From Zelonia costaricensis (lineage: Eukaryota; Euglenozoa; Kinetoplastea; Trypanosomatida; Trypanosomatidae), in assembly GCA_030849075.1 (NCBI GenBank), contig JASAOO010002936.1:1-14185 (forward strand): a stretch of 14,185 nt of DNA, in the 5' to 3' direction. The position numbers and the translations under genes are program-made. Below are positions 1-8,628 of this stretch, piece after piece. The notes beneath the pieces were generated by a model that saw only the letters and a list, made by a program, of their open reading frames with translations, searched no databases and had not been told where the DNA came from. Within the stretch, counting starts at the first letter, position 1. The number at the start of each line of letters is the position of its first letter.

Positions 1-264
1 TCCATTTTGCATTGGTATTGCTCGCCTTGCACAGTCTTCGGAGTTCTTTGTAAGCACATACACATGTACGCACACGGTGCGGTGATGTGGTGCGGCCGCT
101 GCGGCGAAATCACCTCTACCCGTCCGCCGTTGCCACACAACAGCAAAACGCCCAGTGAAGCTTCACACGCGGACACCTTGGCATCTACGCACAGACACAC
201 ACGCACACGCAGCGGTGCAGTTTGTAGCCAGACCGCTTTCCAGGAGGAGCAAAAGGCTCGCGTG

Positions 265-435
265 CTGCGACACCGGTCGAGAGAGAAAAAAAAAGGAAAC
301 CAACATCGCCGTGGGAAGCAAACACAACAAGCGAGAAGGGGAACGTGTTGGAGGGGGTGGGGAGGGGGTTCGGAGGAAAGGAGGTGTGACCCAGGGGGTA
401 CGAGGTCGGGATGACAGTGCAGATTTATCCAAAGC
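265..435 (-). promoter_or_regulatory. Likely trans-splice acceptor of a third minus-strand gene off the left edge
   Basis: The minus strand reads CCTTTTTTTTTCTCTCTC, then GACCGGTGTCGCAG, with the AG at 266-265. Upstream lies a 169-base stretch (435-267) with no AG on this strand, including a second C-rich pyrimidine block (complement of about 330-385). Transcripts spliced here would have at least 200 nt of 5' UTR in the window, including a 22-codon ORF (184-116, ending TAG). The next ATGs, in frame at 65 and 59, stay open to the window edge. A new gene therefore probably begins near or beyond position 1, but its product cannot be identified. Confidence 0.5.
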
Positions 436-1152
436 CTCAGAAAACCGCGCGACAGACGGTAAAGCTTGAGAACGTCGGCGGGTCCGGATTGCGATCCCAT
501 GTGGAAGAGAGCACGGAAGAGATGAGCGCAGAGTTCGCCGGAGACAGGTGCTTTTGTTTGCTGCCCTCATCTGGCATGATCCGACCGACCCCTGGTGAGC
601 ACCACGCGCACGTTGCGGACTTCACGGATTCGATGTGACAACAGACGGCGACTGCCGCCACATGAGCGGCACGAATGCAACGGAGGCGAGATAAAAGAAA
701 GGGAAAAGCATAGAACGGAAAGACGGCTGCGTCAACAGGGGAAGTGGGAAAACAGACAAAAAACAAACGGAGCAAGTGCAGTGTCGCAGACAAGGACGCC
801 ACACAAACAAGGCGGCGCTTTCCGCGACGTGTTGAGAAGCGGGCGCCAGCGAGAGCAAGAGCGTGCACGTATGGCGGAGAGGGTATAATCGGTGTGCTGA
901 GGCTGTACCGACGCCTGCACCGAGGGGTTTCCATCGTCACATGACTCTCATCGCGGCACGCGGAAGAGGACAAAGGGGACAGTCACACACGAAAAGGAAA
1001 GGCGCGAAGGCGTCAGTGGGTGAGGGAAAAGGAAAAGGACAAAGCAGTCAACAGAAGAAGAAGGAAAACCCGAAGCAGGATTGCTTTCTTGTTATTTCCT
1101 CTAGTCGATCAAGCACACGGCATTGCTCGAGAGCTTCGACACGGCTTCATGT

Positions 1153-1202
1153 ACACACACACACACACACACACCTCGACTTTCACACGCACACACACAC
1201 AC
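1153..1202. repeat. Compound CA microsatellite
   Basis: (AC)11 at 1153-1174 and (AC)6 at 1191-1202, joined by CTCGACTTTCACACGC. Such tracts are common in Leishmania intergenic DNA. In the sense transcript it reads as GU repeats. Confidence 0.9.
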
Positions 1203-1611
1203 CCACCGACAGTGGCGGAAGAAGCAACAAAACGTGAAAAAAAAACTTGAAAAGGTGGGGAGAGGATGAAAATAAAGAAAGCGGACACAAATCAGCGGCT
1301 TTCATCTACAGCCTTATGAGTTTTAAAGAACTGAGACGAGAGAGAGGGCTCAAAAGAGGAAGTGAAAACAAAGATGGAGCACACATCGATGCGCACCGCC
1401 GTCGCCGTCGCCTGAGAGAAAAAAAGGGGAAACAAGCGAGAAAAGAAGCGGAGAGCTTACGGGGGATTGAGGGAGTTGCAAGTGTGGGTGTTTGTCTGTG
1501 TGTCTGTGCGGAAGTGTAGGCGTAGATGCCAATGTACCGTGGCAGTCTCGCAAACACGCACACAGACCCACCCGAGGATTCGGAAAACAGGTGGAAGAAG
1601 TGAGAAGGGCG

Positions 1612-1752
1612 GGGGTGGGGTCTCAGACGACGGCGACGGTGGCTGCCCACGTGTAGGCACGCACGGCGAAGTGGCGTATCANGGGGTGGGGTCTCAGACG
1701 ACGGCGACGGTGGCTGCCCACGTGTAGGCACGCACGGCGAAGTGGCGTATCA
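1612..1752. repeat. 70-bp perfect direct repeat separated by one N (possible assembly join)
   Basis: Bases 1612-1681 and 1683-1752 are identical over 70 bp, each from GGGGTGGGGTCTCAG to GGCGTATCA, with a single ambiguous base at 1682. A lone N exactly between two perfect copies is what results when two contigs with overlapping ends are abutted instead of merged. The genome may really hold one copy. A true 71-bp tandem duplication is the alternative. Confidence 0.85.
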
Positions 1753-1877
1753 ACAAAGCCAGAAGTAAAGACAATAGAAGGGACCAGCAAAAGGCAGAGG
1801 AAAAAAGAAGAAAAGGAAAAGGGCACAGTAGGAAAGGAGGCAGAAGGGGCGAGCCCGTTCTGCGCAGATGAACGCAA

Positions 1878-1903
1878 GGGGGGGGAGGGGAGAGGGAGGG
1901 GGG
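1878..1903 (+). other. G-quadruplex-forming motif
   Basis: Four G-tracts on plus: G8 (1878-1885), G4 (1887-1890), G3 (1894-1896) and G6 (1898-1903), separated by loops of 1, 3 and 1 nt. This meets the canonical G3+N1-7 rule. The sense RNA of this region would be C-rich, so any quadruplex would form in the DNA plus strand or an antisense RNA. Confidence 0.7.
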
Positions 1904-2158
1904 CAGAAGAGGAGGGCAGCCGCAGCTGTAGACAAATGCAGAAACGAATGGTCACGGCGCGTTCTCAGAGAGAACGACAGACACAAACACACACAGACAA
2001 AAAAAAAAAAGAACGGCAAAGGAGAGGAGAGCAATGGGGGAAACTTGAGGGCCTTGTGGGACCCAATCGAGCGGGTACGCGAAGGTCCCTTTTTGGGGAG
2101 AGGGGGAAGATGGACCAGGACGAGAGCAACGCGGCTTTCAACGAAACAGGTGAGTCGC

Positions 2159-2184
2159 GGGTGGGGAGGGGGAGGGGGAAGGGG
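2159..2184 (+). other. G-quadruplex-forming motif with five G-tracts
   Basis: G3 T G4 A G5 A G5 AA G4 on plus, five tracts with loops of one or two bases, a very favourable predicted quadruplex. It lies about 0.7 kb downstream of the paralogue A stop codon, on the strand opposite the transcript. Confidence 0.72.
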
Positions 2185-2908
2185 AGCACTTGGATTGACA
2201 TGCAAGGGTAAACGAGTGAGAGCACACGAAAAAAGAGCGGCACGAGCATGAGCCCACACCGGCACACGCACGCACACACCAGTGCGGAAGCCGAGCAAAA
2301 AGGAAACAAAAAAAAACAGAAAAGACGAGACACGACGTTCATAGGTGTGGTGGTGGGCATGAGAGTGTGCGCGGAGACAAACTCATTGATCAAGGCATAG
2401 GCACAGACACACAGCGACACACGGAGTTGAACGTTCGTCGAGGCGCCGGAGGGGAGAATGCTGCTGCTGGTCCTGCACCCGGGCACGTTCGTGGCTGAGG
2501 TTGTGAGAGCGCTAGGGACTTCGCCCGCCTACAAGAAACCACAAACTGAGCCAGCACAACAAGGGCAGATCAAAATATCCAGGCATTCCTTTTTTAATCT
2601 TCCTCGCTCCGTGTTTCGTGTGTGCTTGTGTTGAAAAATGGGAGGAGGGCAAAGAGCAAGTGCCGACGCACGGCCAGCCCAGGCCGAGGCTTTCCTCTGT
2701 TCTCTTCGCCTTTGTTCCTTCGGCGGAGCTGTTTGGCATCCTCCTTTCAAGGTGCTGTGTGGCGACACAAATGATACAAAGAAGACAGTGCAAACAGCAT
2801 CCTCCGTGCCTTCTTCCTTTTTGTATTCGCCTCGTCTTCTGTTTGCTTCCCTTTTCAACTGTTGTGGCTGACACGCACTGCTACGGAGCCGCGATAGGTG
2901 GCATTGCA

Positions 2909-5900
2909 CTAACTGATGGTGCGGCGCAGGATGTGTGTGATGGACGGGAGCCCGAGAAGGTACGCGACGGGGCTGATGCTCGACGCCAGCGCGGAGAGGA
3001 ACCCCATAATGACGACGATGCAGAGCTGGACGTACGGGAACGGGAACGGAATGGAGATCTGCACAAAGAGCTGATTCTGCAGCATCATCGTGTAGGCGAC
3101 CACGAGACCGACCACCAAACCCATGAGGCCCGCGGCGACGACCAGGACAAACGCCTCTAGCACGAACACGCGATACACCTGGAAGTGTGACATGCCCATG
3201 CACAGGAGCACGCCAATCTCCTTCGACGAGTCCAGCACGTTGGTCGTCATGCTGCTCATCAGCGAGAAGAAGCAGATGACGAGAATCATGATCTCAGCCA
3301 GGATGAAGAACATGTTCAGGAGGCCCCCGGCCGTCGCCATGGAGCTCGTCTCATCCGTAACTGTTGTTACACTCGCAGAGAGGCCGTAATCGGCGAGCGA
3401 GCTGACGAGGACGTCGCCAACGGCGTTGTACATGGACGGATTTGGCACGCGCAGCCGCAGCATCGTCACCGTCCCGTTCAGCACACTGGTGCGGGTGAAG
3501 TTCATCTGCCGGAAGCTCCCGGGAATGCCGAGCACCAAGGAGCCGGAGCCCGTCGTGTACTTGGACATGGCCAGGACCGGCGCCGTGTCGAGCGTCGCCA
3601 CGGGCCGCGCCGTCGTGCTGACTGTCTGCGTCGTGACAGCTGTCGCGTTCAGTAGCGTCGACATCTCGAGCAGAACGGCGCCGACCAGCTTACCGATGCC
3701 AATCGCGATGGCCGCGCCCGAGGACATGATCGACTTGTACATGCCATCGCGCGAGTAGAGCGACTGCGCCATGCCGTAGCGGCCCACGAGGGAGTCAACC
3801 TGGTTGATAAGGAGGTACCGCTTGTCGAGCACGTCGAAGTAGTTGGGCGGCACCGACACCATCGCTGCAGTGGAGCTCTGGAAGCGGCCCAGCGAGTACA
3901 GCGTGGATGAGTCGATTTCAGCCTCGGCGGGAAGCTGGTACTCGTACGTGTATCCGCTGATGTGGCCATTATTTTGGTAGGCGACGAGCTGCTTCTCGAT
4001 GTCCCAGAACTGATCCATTGGCAGGCCGCTGGTCGTCACAGCCACCTCGCAGCCGAGACTCTGTTTTGCCGTGTACGTGAAAGAGGAGAGCTGGATCTCG
4101 ACCGCCACCGTGATGAAAATGACGAACGCGAGCGACAGCGCGTACATCATCGACGTCTTGCGGTTGCGCCGGCGGTGCGCACTGAGGGTCTTCTGCATAA
4201 AGCTGAACACCGGCTTGCTCTCCCAGAACAGCAGCAGGTAGGAGACGCTGGTCTGCGCCACGCGCTCGAAGTTCATCATCAGCAGCACAAACCCGGCGAG
4301 CAGGCCGATGAGCACGCCAAAGAAGATGTAGAAGACAAGACTCAGGTTCATGGTGATCAGCGCCGTGGGGAACAAGAAGTAGATGAGGAACCCGAAGATA
4401 AAGGAAAGCAAGCCGAGGCCAAACATCGTCCCGTTCCACCGCGTCGGGTCACTGCGCTGGATCTTGTATACAACGGCGTTGTTGCGGCTGCGCGAGGTGT
4501 TGATGGCGTCCGGCAGCTGCTGCGTCACAAGCGACAGGATCGGGAAGTAGGAGGCGACAATCGGGATGCCGAGGCCGGCCAGCGTAGCCCAGCCCGCCGA
4601 CGCACCGGTGATGGCAAGAGGCAGCTCAACGTCGAGCGTCTTCACAAAGAAGACGCGAATGCCGACGTAGGCGCCCTGGCCGGCGGCGAGCCCGAGGATC
4701 CACGCCGGAATCGTGAAGGCGTACGCGTTGGCTAGCACGAGCATCACGAGGTTCTCCTTGGTCAGCCCGACCATGCGCTGGATGCCGAGCTCGTACGTCT
4801 TCGTCTCGACTCCGACCGTGAGCAGGGTGTAGATGAGGACGATGCTGAGGAATGCCAGGGCGAGAAGAATCACGGACATGATCAGGTTCAAGAAGATCGT
4901 GAGCATGCGGGTGGTGTAGAGGCCGCGGAGCTGCGGGGTCGTCCGGCCCACCTGCATGAAGCCGAGGGGGGCGAGGACGCCGCTTGCCCAGGACACGACC
5001 TTGCTGCGGATCTTGTTGTAGTTCGACTGCCCGTAGGCCTGCAGCCGCGCTGCGGGGTTCATGATGAAGTAGGCCGCCGAGGCAGTCACGTCCGGGTTCG
5101 TCGCGGCAACGCTGGCGACGATGGAGGAGTTGGTGAGTGGCGACAGGGCAGCCGCGACATCCTTGATGAAGAGTCCGTACGAGACGACCACAAAGGTGTC
5201 GAGGTTGGGAAACTTGCGCTCGTCCTTGCCCATGATGGAAATCACCGTGTACGGGATCATGACGAACGCCCCGTCGCCTGGGGACATGGACCGGAACGCC
5301 TCTTGCAAGTTAAAGCGCGCGTTTCCGTAGAGGAAGACGGTGTCCCCGACTGCCACATTGCCCATGAGGAGCGAGGCGCGGCGCGACAGGATGAGCTCGT
5401 TGTGACCAGGTGTAGGCTGGCTGTAGTCGGTGCCGAAGCCCATGCGTGCCTCGGCCGCCGTGTCGATGGCGAGCACTGTCACCACGGCCGAACCCGTCTC
5501 GTTGCACGTCGCCAGGCAGTCGCCGATGCTGCCGCAATGTCCGCCGGTAGGGTAGTACCAAAGCTCCGAGGCCGTTTTGTTGGGGCACGACACGAGGGAG
5601 CGGATTGAGTACATGTCGAGAATGCGCGGCGCGTGAAGACCGTAGTCGCGGTCCGAGTACGGGAAGTAGTCCTTGATCATTGTGTAGTTCAGACCAGTCG
5701 CCTGGCTCATGAGGCTGCCGGGTCCGATGGAGAGGTCGAACTCGCCGTGCGTCGCCTCGGACAGGCGGAGAAAGATGATGGGCATGTTCGTCAGGAGCGA
5801 GATCATGATCACACACAGCAGCACCACGACGAACACGGAGAAGAAGCCGAGGCAGTAACTGCACGTCCGGGCCTTGATGTCCGTCCAGGCCAGCGACAAG

Positions 5901-6304
5901 AAGAGCCGCATCATCTTCACCGAAAGCCACAGGTTGTGCATCACGCGCCGCACCGTCGTCCACATCGTAGGGACATCGTCGTCGTAGGCCAGATCCACGG
6001 CCAGGCGCCGGTTGCGCTGCGTGGGGGCACGCTTTGCCGCGGTGATACCGTCGCTCGATGGGGTCGTCAAGTCAAGTCCCTCTAGCAGTGCCCGAGCCGC
6101 GCCCTCGTCGGCGTCGCCCGTGGTCAGTGCCGAGCTGCGGCGCCGCTCCGCGTCAGCCGCATTCCCTTTCGACATGCCCGGGTTGTAGGCAATCCCCTCA
6201 AACACGCTGTCCTCGTGTGCAAGGTCCTCGCACCCTGGCGAGTGGGTTGTAGTGTAGAAAGGCTGCCTCGACTTTATGTGGTACGTGCTGCGCGAAGGGT
6301 ACAT
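2909..6304 (-). CDS. FtsX/ABC3-like duplicated permease, paralogue A (1131 aa)
   Basis: Predicted polytopic membrane protein resembling the permease half of FtsX/MacB/LolCE-type ABC systems. Numbering from the ATG at 6304: a cytosolic N-terminus (1-151) with an acidic YDDD patch near 107-110; TM1 about 152-179; ectodomain 1 about 180-468; TM2 469-496; the first FtsX-type coupling motif GVETKTYELGIQRMVG (498-513); TM3 516-544; TM4 569-592; TM5 625-648; TM6 650-678; TM7 720-743; ectodomain 2 about 744-992; TM8 993-1020; the second motif SKEIGVLLCMGMS (1027-1039); TM9 1044-1074; TM10 1090-1116. Both ends should be cytosolic. N-glycosylation sequons (206, 242, 268, 392, 886, 935, 943) fall in the predicted ectodomains. 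Four cysteines (240, 257, 263, 267) cluster in ectodomain 1. The frame stays open above 6304 to a GTG at 6346, but 6304 is the first ATG after about 360 ATG-free sense bases. It ends in TAG. No ATPase domain is present. Family call is confident; substrate and membrane are unknown. Confidence 0.93.
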   Translation of the reverse strand: MYPSRSTYHIKSRQPFYTTTHSPGCEDLAHEDSVFEGIAYNPGMSKGNAADAERRRSSALTTGDADEGAARALLEGLDLTTPSSDGITAAKRAPTQRNRRLAVDLAYDDDVPTMWTTVRRVMHNLWLSVKMMRLFLSLAWTDIKARTCSYCLGFFSVFVVVLLCVIMISLLTNMPIIFLRLSEATHGEFDLSIGPGSLMSQATGLNYTMIKDYFPYSDRDYGLHAPRILDMYSIRSLVSCPNKTASELWYYPTGGHCGSIGDCLATCNETGSAVVTVLAIDTAAEARMGFGTDYSQPTPGHNELILSRRASLLMGNVAVGDTVFLYGNARFNLQEAFRSMSPGDGAFVMIPYTVISIMGKDERKFPNLDTFVVVSYGLFIKDVAAALSPLTNSSIVASVAATNPDVTASAAYFIMNPAARLQAYGQSNYNKIRSKVVSWASGVLAPLGFMQVGRTTPQLRGLYTTRMLTIFLNLIMSVILLALAFLSIVLIYTLLTVGVETKTYELGIQRMVGLTKENLVMLVLANAYAFTIPAWILGLAAGQGAYVGIRVFFVKTLDVELPLAITGASAGWATLAGLGIPIVASYFPILSLVTQQLPDAINTSRSRNNAVVYKIQRSDPTRWNGTMFGLGLLSFIFGFLIYFLFPTALITMNLSLVFYIFFGVLIGLLAGFVLLMMNFERVAQTSVSYLLLFWESKPVFSFMQKTLSAHRRRNRKTSMMYALSLAFVIFITVAVEIQLSSFTYTAKQSLGCEVAVTTSGLPMDQFWDIEKQLVAYQNNGHISGYTYEYQLPAEAEIDSSTLYSLGRFQSSTAAMVSVPPNYFDVLDKRYLLINQVDSLVGRYGMAQSLYSRDGMYKSIMSSGAAIAIGIGKLVGAVLLEMSTLLNATAVTTQTVSTTARPVATLDTAPVLAMSKYTTGSGSLVLGIPGSFRQMNFTRTSVLNGTVTMLRLRVPNPSMYNAVGDVLVSSLADYGLSASVTTVTDETSSMATAGGLLNMFFILAEIMILVICFFSLMSSMTTNVLDSSKEIGVLLCMGMSHFQVYRVFVLEAFVLVVAAGLMGLVVGLVVAYTMMLQNQLFVQISIPFPFPYVQLCIVVIMGFLSALASSISPVAYLLGLPSITHILRRTIS

Positions 6305-6437
6305 GGAGGCTTGACGGATGCGGGTTCTCTGTCGTACGACGTGCACACAGCCCAGCGTTCAACCACGTCACCGGCACACTGCGAATGCAGGTGTGCAGGA
6401 CGCTGAAGACGAGGCCTACTGGGGGAGGGCGTGGACG

Positions 6438-6633
6438 CTGCGCCGCAGGTCGAAAAACAACGATGAAGGAATCAACAAGAGAAACGTAGACGAAAACGCC
6501 GCGGTGTGAGCGCGATGAAGAGGAGAAAAATCGACAACAAAGAAGCGTTCAACGGGCGAAGACACGACAAGCAATGAAGGCGGGAGGGAGGGAGAGAGGA
6601 AGGGAGAGGAAGAGGGTGAGGAGGGAAAAGACA
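6438..6633 (-). promoter_or_regulatory. Polypyrimidine region and likely trans-splice acceptor of paralogue A
   Basis: On the minus strand a dense pyrimidine run (complement of 6582-6626) and further T-rich stretches precede the AG at 6439-6438. No AG dinucleotide occurs on this strand from 6633 down to 6440, 194 bases, which is what an acceptor-scanning mechanism would favour. The resulting 5' UTR is 133 nt and contains no ATG before 6304. Weaker alternatives are the AGs at 6420-6419 (after CCCTCCCCC), 6404-6403 (after TCGTCTTC) and 6664-6663; all give the same first ATG. Confidence 0.6.
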
Positions 6634-6972
6634 CTCAAAGCCGCACCTTCACCGTCGATCGGCTACAAACGCCCAGAGTGCACGGTAGAGCACAGCCAAA
6701 AAGTCAATGTCAATCACACGCAGAGACGCACACCGAAGAAAAAAGGTAGGGAAGAAGAGCGAAAAACCGCGCAGAAGAAAACAAAGTGATATAGTCGATG
6801 AGGCTTCACTTTCGCGGTGCTGTCACAACGACAACAACACAGACACGACGAGTTTTGTTTCTCTCGTTTCGTCGCAGCAACGACAATCGAGGGGAAACCG
6901 AATAGGGCCTTCTCTACGTAGTCGATTCGTGGGGACGCTTATGCTGACCACCCGAAACAGGAACACACGCAG

Positions 6973-6996
6973 ACACACACACACACACACACACAC
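6973..6996. repeat. (AC)12 microsatellite
   Basis: Twelve uninterrupted AC units, the longest dinucleotide tract in the window, lying about 0.5 kb upstream of the inferred acceptor of paralogue A. It reads as GT/GU repeats on the sense strand. Confidence 0.92.
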
Positions 6997-8222
6997 AAAC
7001 AGGTGGTGAGTTTAGGAGAGAAAGAGATAGATAAGGCCAGGGGGGGGGAGCGTGCTGCACGCACGGCGCTCCTTACGTGGCAAAACAAAACAAAAACAGT
7101 GTGGAACACAACGGGAGTGAAAACAGAAGAAACTCTGTGGGGACTCGGGAAATAGGAAGACCAGCAGCGGAGAGGTCTAGTTGTCAACGTGCGAGAAGCA
7201 AACAAAAAAAGCAAAAAGGGGTTCGGCGTGGCCTGTTAGATAGAAGAGATGTGTTTGTGTTTGTATTTCTGTGCGAGCCAGACTGGCGGTTTACTCCGTC
7301 GTCGCGAGGGGTATGCAGCAGAGCCCGTGAAGGGACAGATAAAGCGGAGCAGCGGGAGAAAGGCACAACACGCGAAAAGAGGCGCGTCAAAACAGGAGAA
7401 CCGGGAGGTGAAGGGTACACCTACAAGAAAAACCAAACGTTGAAAAGCGCAGAGGTGGGGAGCACACGAGAGAGTGCACAAAAAAAGAGAAAAGAGTGGT
7501 AGCACCAAAACGGACACACAACAGCACACACCACACTTGGAGCGACAAGAAACAGCACAATGCACTTTAGGGAAGGGAAACGTGCTGGGGGGAGGGTGAG
7601 CTTTTTGGAGGGGCAAAGCAAAATCAGAGAGAGAGAGCAGGGACGGCAAAGAAGGCAGCTGAAGGATCAAACGCAGGCGTGTTTTCCACAACTCCAAGAC
7701 CTGGGCAGACGACCAACAACTACAACAACAACGAGGTAAACGGGGAGAGGATGAAAACAGTCAGCGGCGGACACGCACCGTGAGAGTCGAACACGAGAGC
7801 GCCGACGGCGTGATCGGTGGCACGGAGATTTACAAACTGCGGAGGAGAGCGCCGCTGAGTTTGGCGCAGCGTGAATCACTGGACGCGCAGTAGCAGATGT
7901 GGGTTTCGAACGGAACGAAGGTTGGAAAGCAAAGAGCGGCCGTGGAAAGCGGAGAGATGGCGAAAGACCTGCACCGACTCTACGAAGCTGGCTGGCGACA
8001 GGAAGCAGAGAGAGGCAGAAGAAACGACAACAGCAAAAAGGGAAAAATGCGAGAGAGAAGATCAGCTGCGTTCCACAGGGGTGCCGGGCCACAGAAAACT
8101 ACCTTGGCGGAAGAGGCAACAGAACCAACACAAGCACAGTTGCGGATGTACACAAACCGAGCCACGTAGGCGCACACAGAGACACACACACACAACACAA
8201 AAGAGGGCTCGATTCGGTTCTA

Positions 8223-8241
8223 CAACGGTGCTGCACCGTTG
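8223..8241. repeat. 19-bp palindrome
   Basis: CAACGGTGC T GCACCGTTG: two perfectly complementary 9-nt arms around a single central base, in otherwise low-complexity intergenic DNA. It could be a hairpin in RNA or a dyad protein site, or chance. No function can be assigned. Confidence 0.6.
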
Positions 8242-8610
8242 ACACGCTTCAAGAGCGCCGCGCACACGAAGACAGCTCGAAGAGCAATAGCGAGAAAGCA
8301 GATACACAAAAGCCAGTTGCGAAGTGGTCAACTCCGCAAACACCGCCAAGAAGCAGAGAAAAGAAAAGAAGGAAAGCGAGGCACCTGAAATCGAAAGCAG
8401 AAACAAACAGAGCCTCAGAAAAGGGAACAGAAGCGGCAGAACGCGAGCGCCAAGGCTTGGAGGCGAATACGAAAAACAAAAAAAAACGGTGAAAATGCAG
8501 AAGCGCTTCGCAGAAGCCACACTCCACACAGAGAGAAAGAAAGAGGAAGACAGAGAAGTAAGGGACGCAGAGCAAGGGACAGGCGAAGAGGAAAGAGCGC
8601 GAACACACGA

Positions 8611-8628
8611 AACAACAACAACAACAAC
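8611..8628. repeat. (AAC)6 trinucleotide repeat
   Basis: Six AAC units on plus, GTT units on the sense strand, inside a long pyrimidine-biased stretch of the minus strand in the inferred 3' UTR of paralogue B. Confidence 0.88.

Larger units (their letters stand above)
436..2908 (-). other. Intergenic region, inferred 3' UTR of paralogue A plus spacer
   Basis: About 2.5 kb with no supported gene. The part next to the stop codon (about 2540-2880) is pyrimidine-rich on plus, so purine-rich in the sense transcript. The remainder is purine-rich on plus and contains the CA repeat, G-tract motifs and the split direct repeat listed separately. Short ORFs are numerous but have repeat-like composition and no recognisable domain. 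By analogy with kinetoplastid mRNA processing, most of it should be 3' UTR of paralogue A, with polyadenylation somewhere upstream of the acceptor near 265. Confidence 0.5.

Noticed and set aside
437..973. 178-codon minus frame
   Set aside because: Low-complexity C/R/S-rich product and position across the inferred acceptor region of the left-hand gene argue against coding.
1153..1202. CA-rich tracts as possible CRISPR or satellite arrays
   Set aside because: They are simple dinucleotide repeats with no spacer structure.
3962..4735. 257-codon plus-strand frame and similar frames inside the two permease genes
   Set aside because: They are antisense or out-of-frame shadows of the long permease frames, which show clear membrane segments and family motifs.
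6305..6346. GTG start extending paralogue A by 14 residues
   Set aside because: A trypanosomatid nuclear gene is expected to start at the first ATG of the trans-spliced mRNA, which is 6304.
7901..7920. GGGTTTCGAACGG resembling a tRNA B box
   Set aside because: The match to GGTTCGANNCC is imperfect and no cloverleaf or A box could be placed around it.
7899..8492. 197-codon plus frame and the 193-codon minus frame at 8062-8643
   Set aside because: Composition simply reflects purine-rich DNA: K/R/E/Q/T-rich on one strand and S/F/L/C/V-rich on the other, with no motif.
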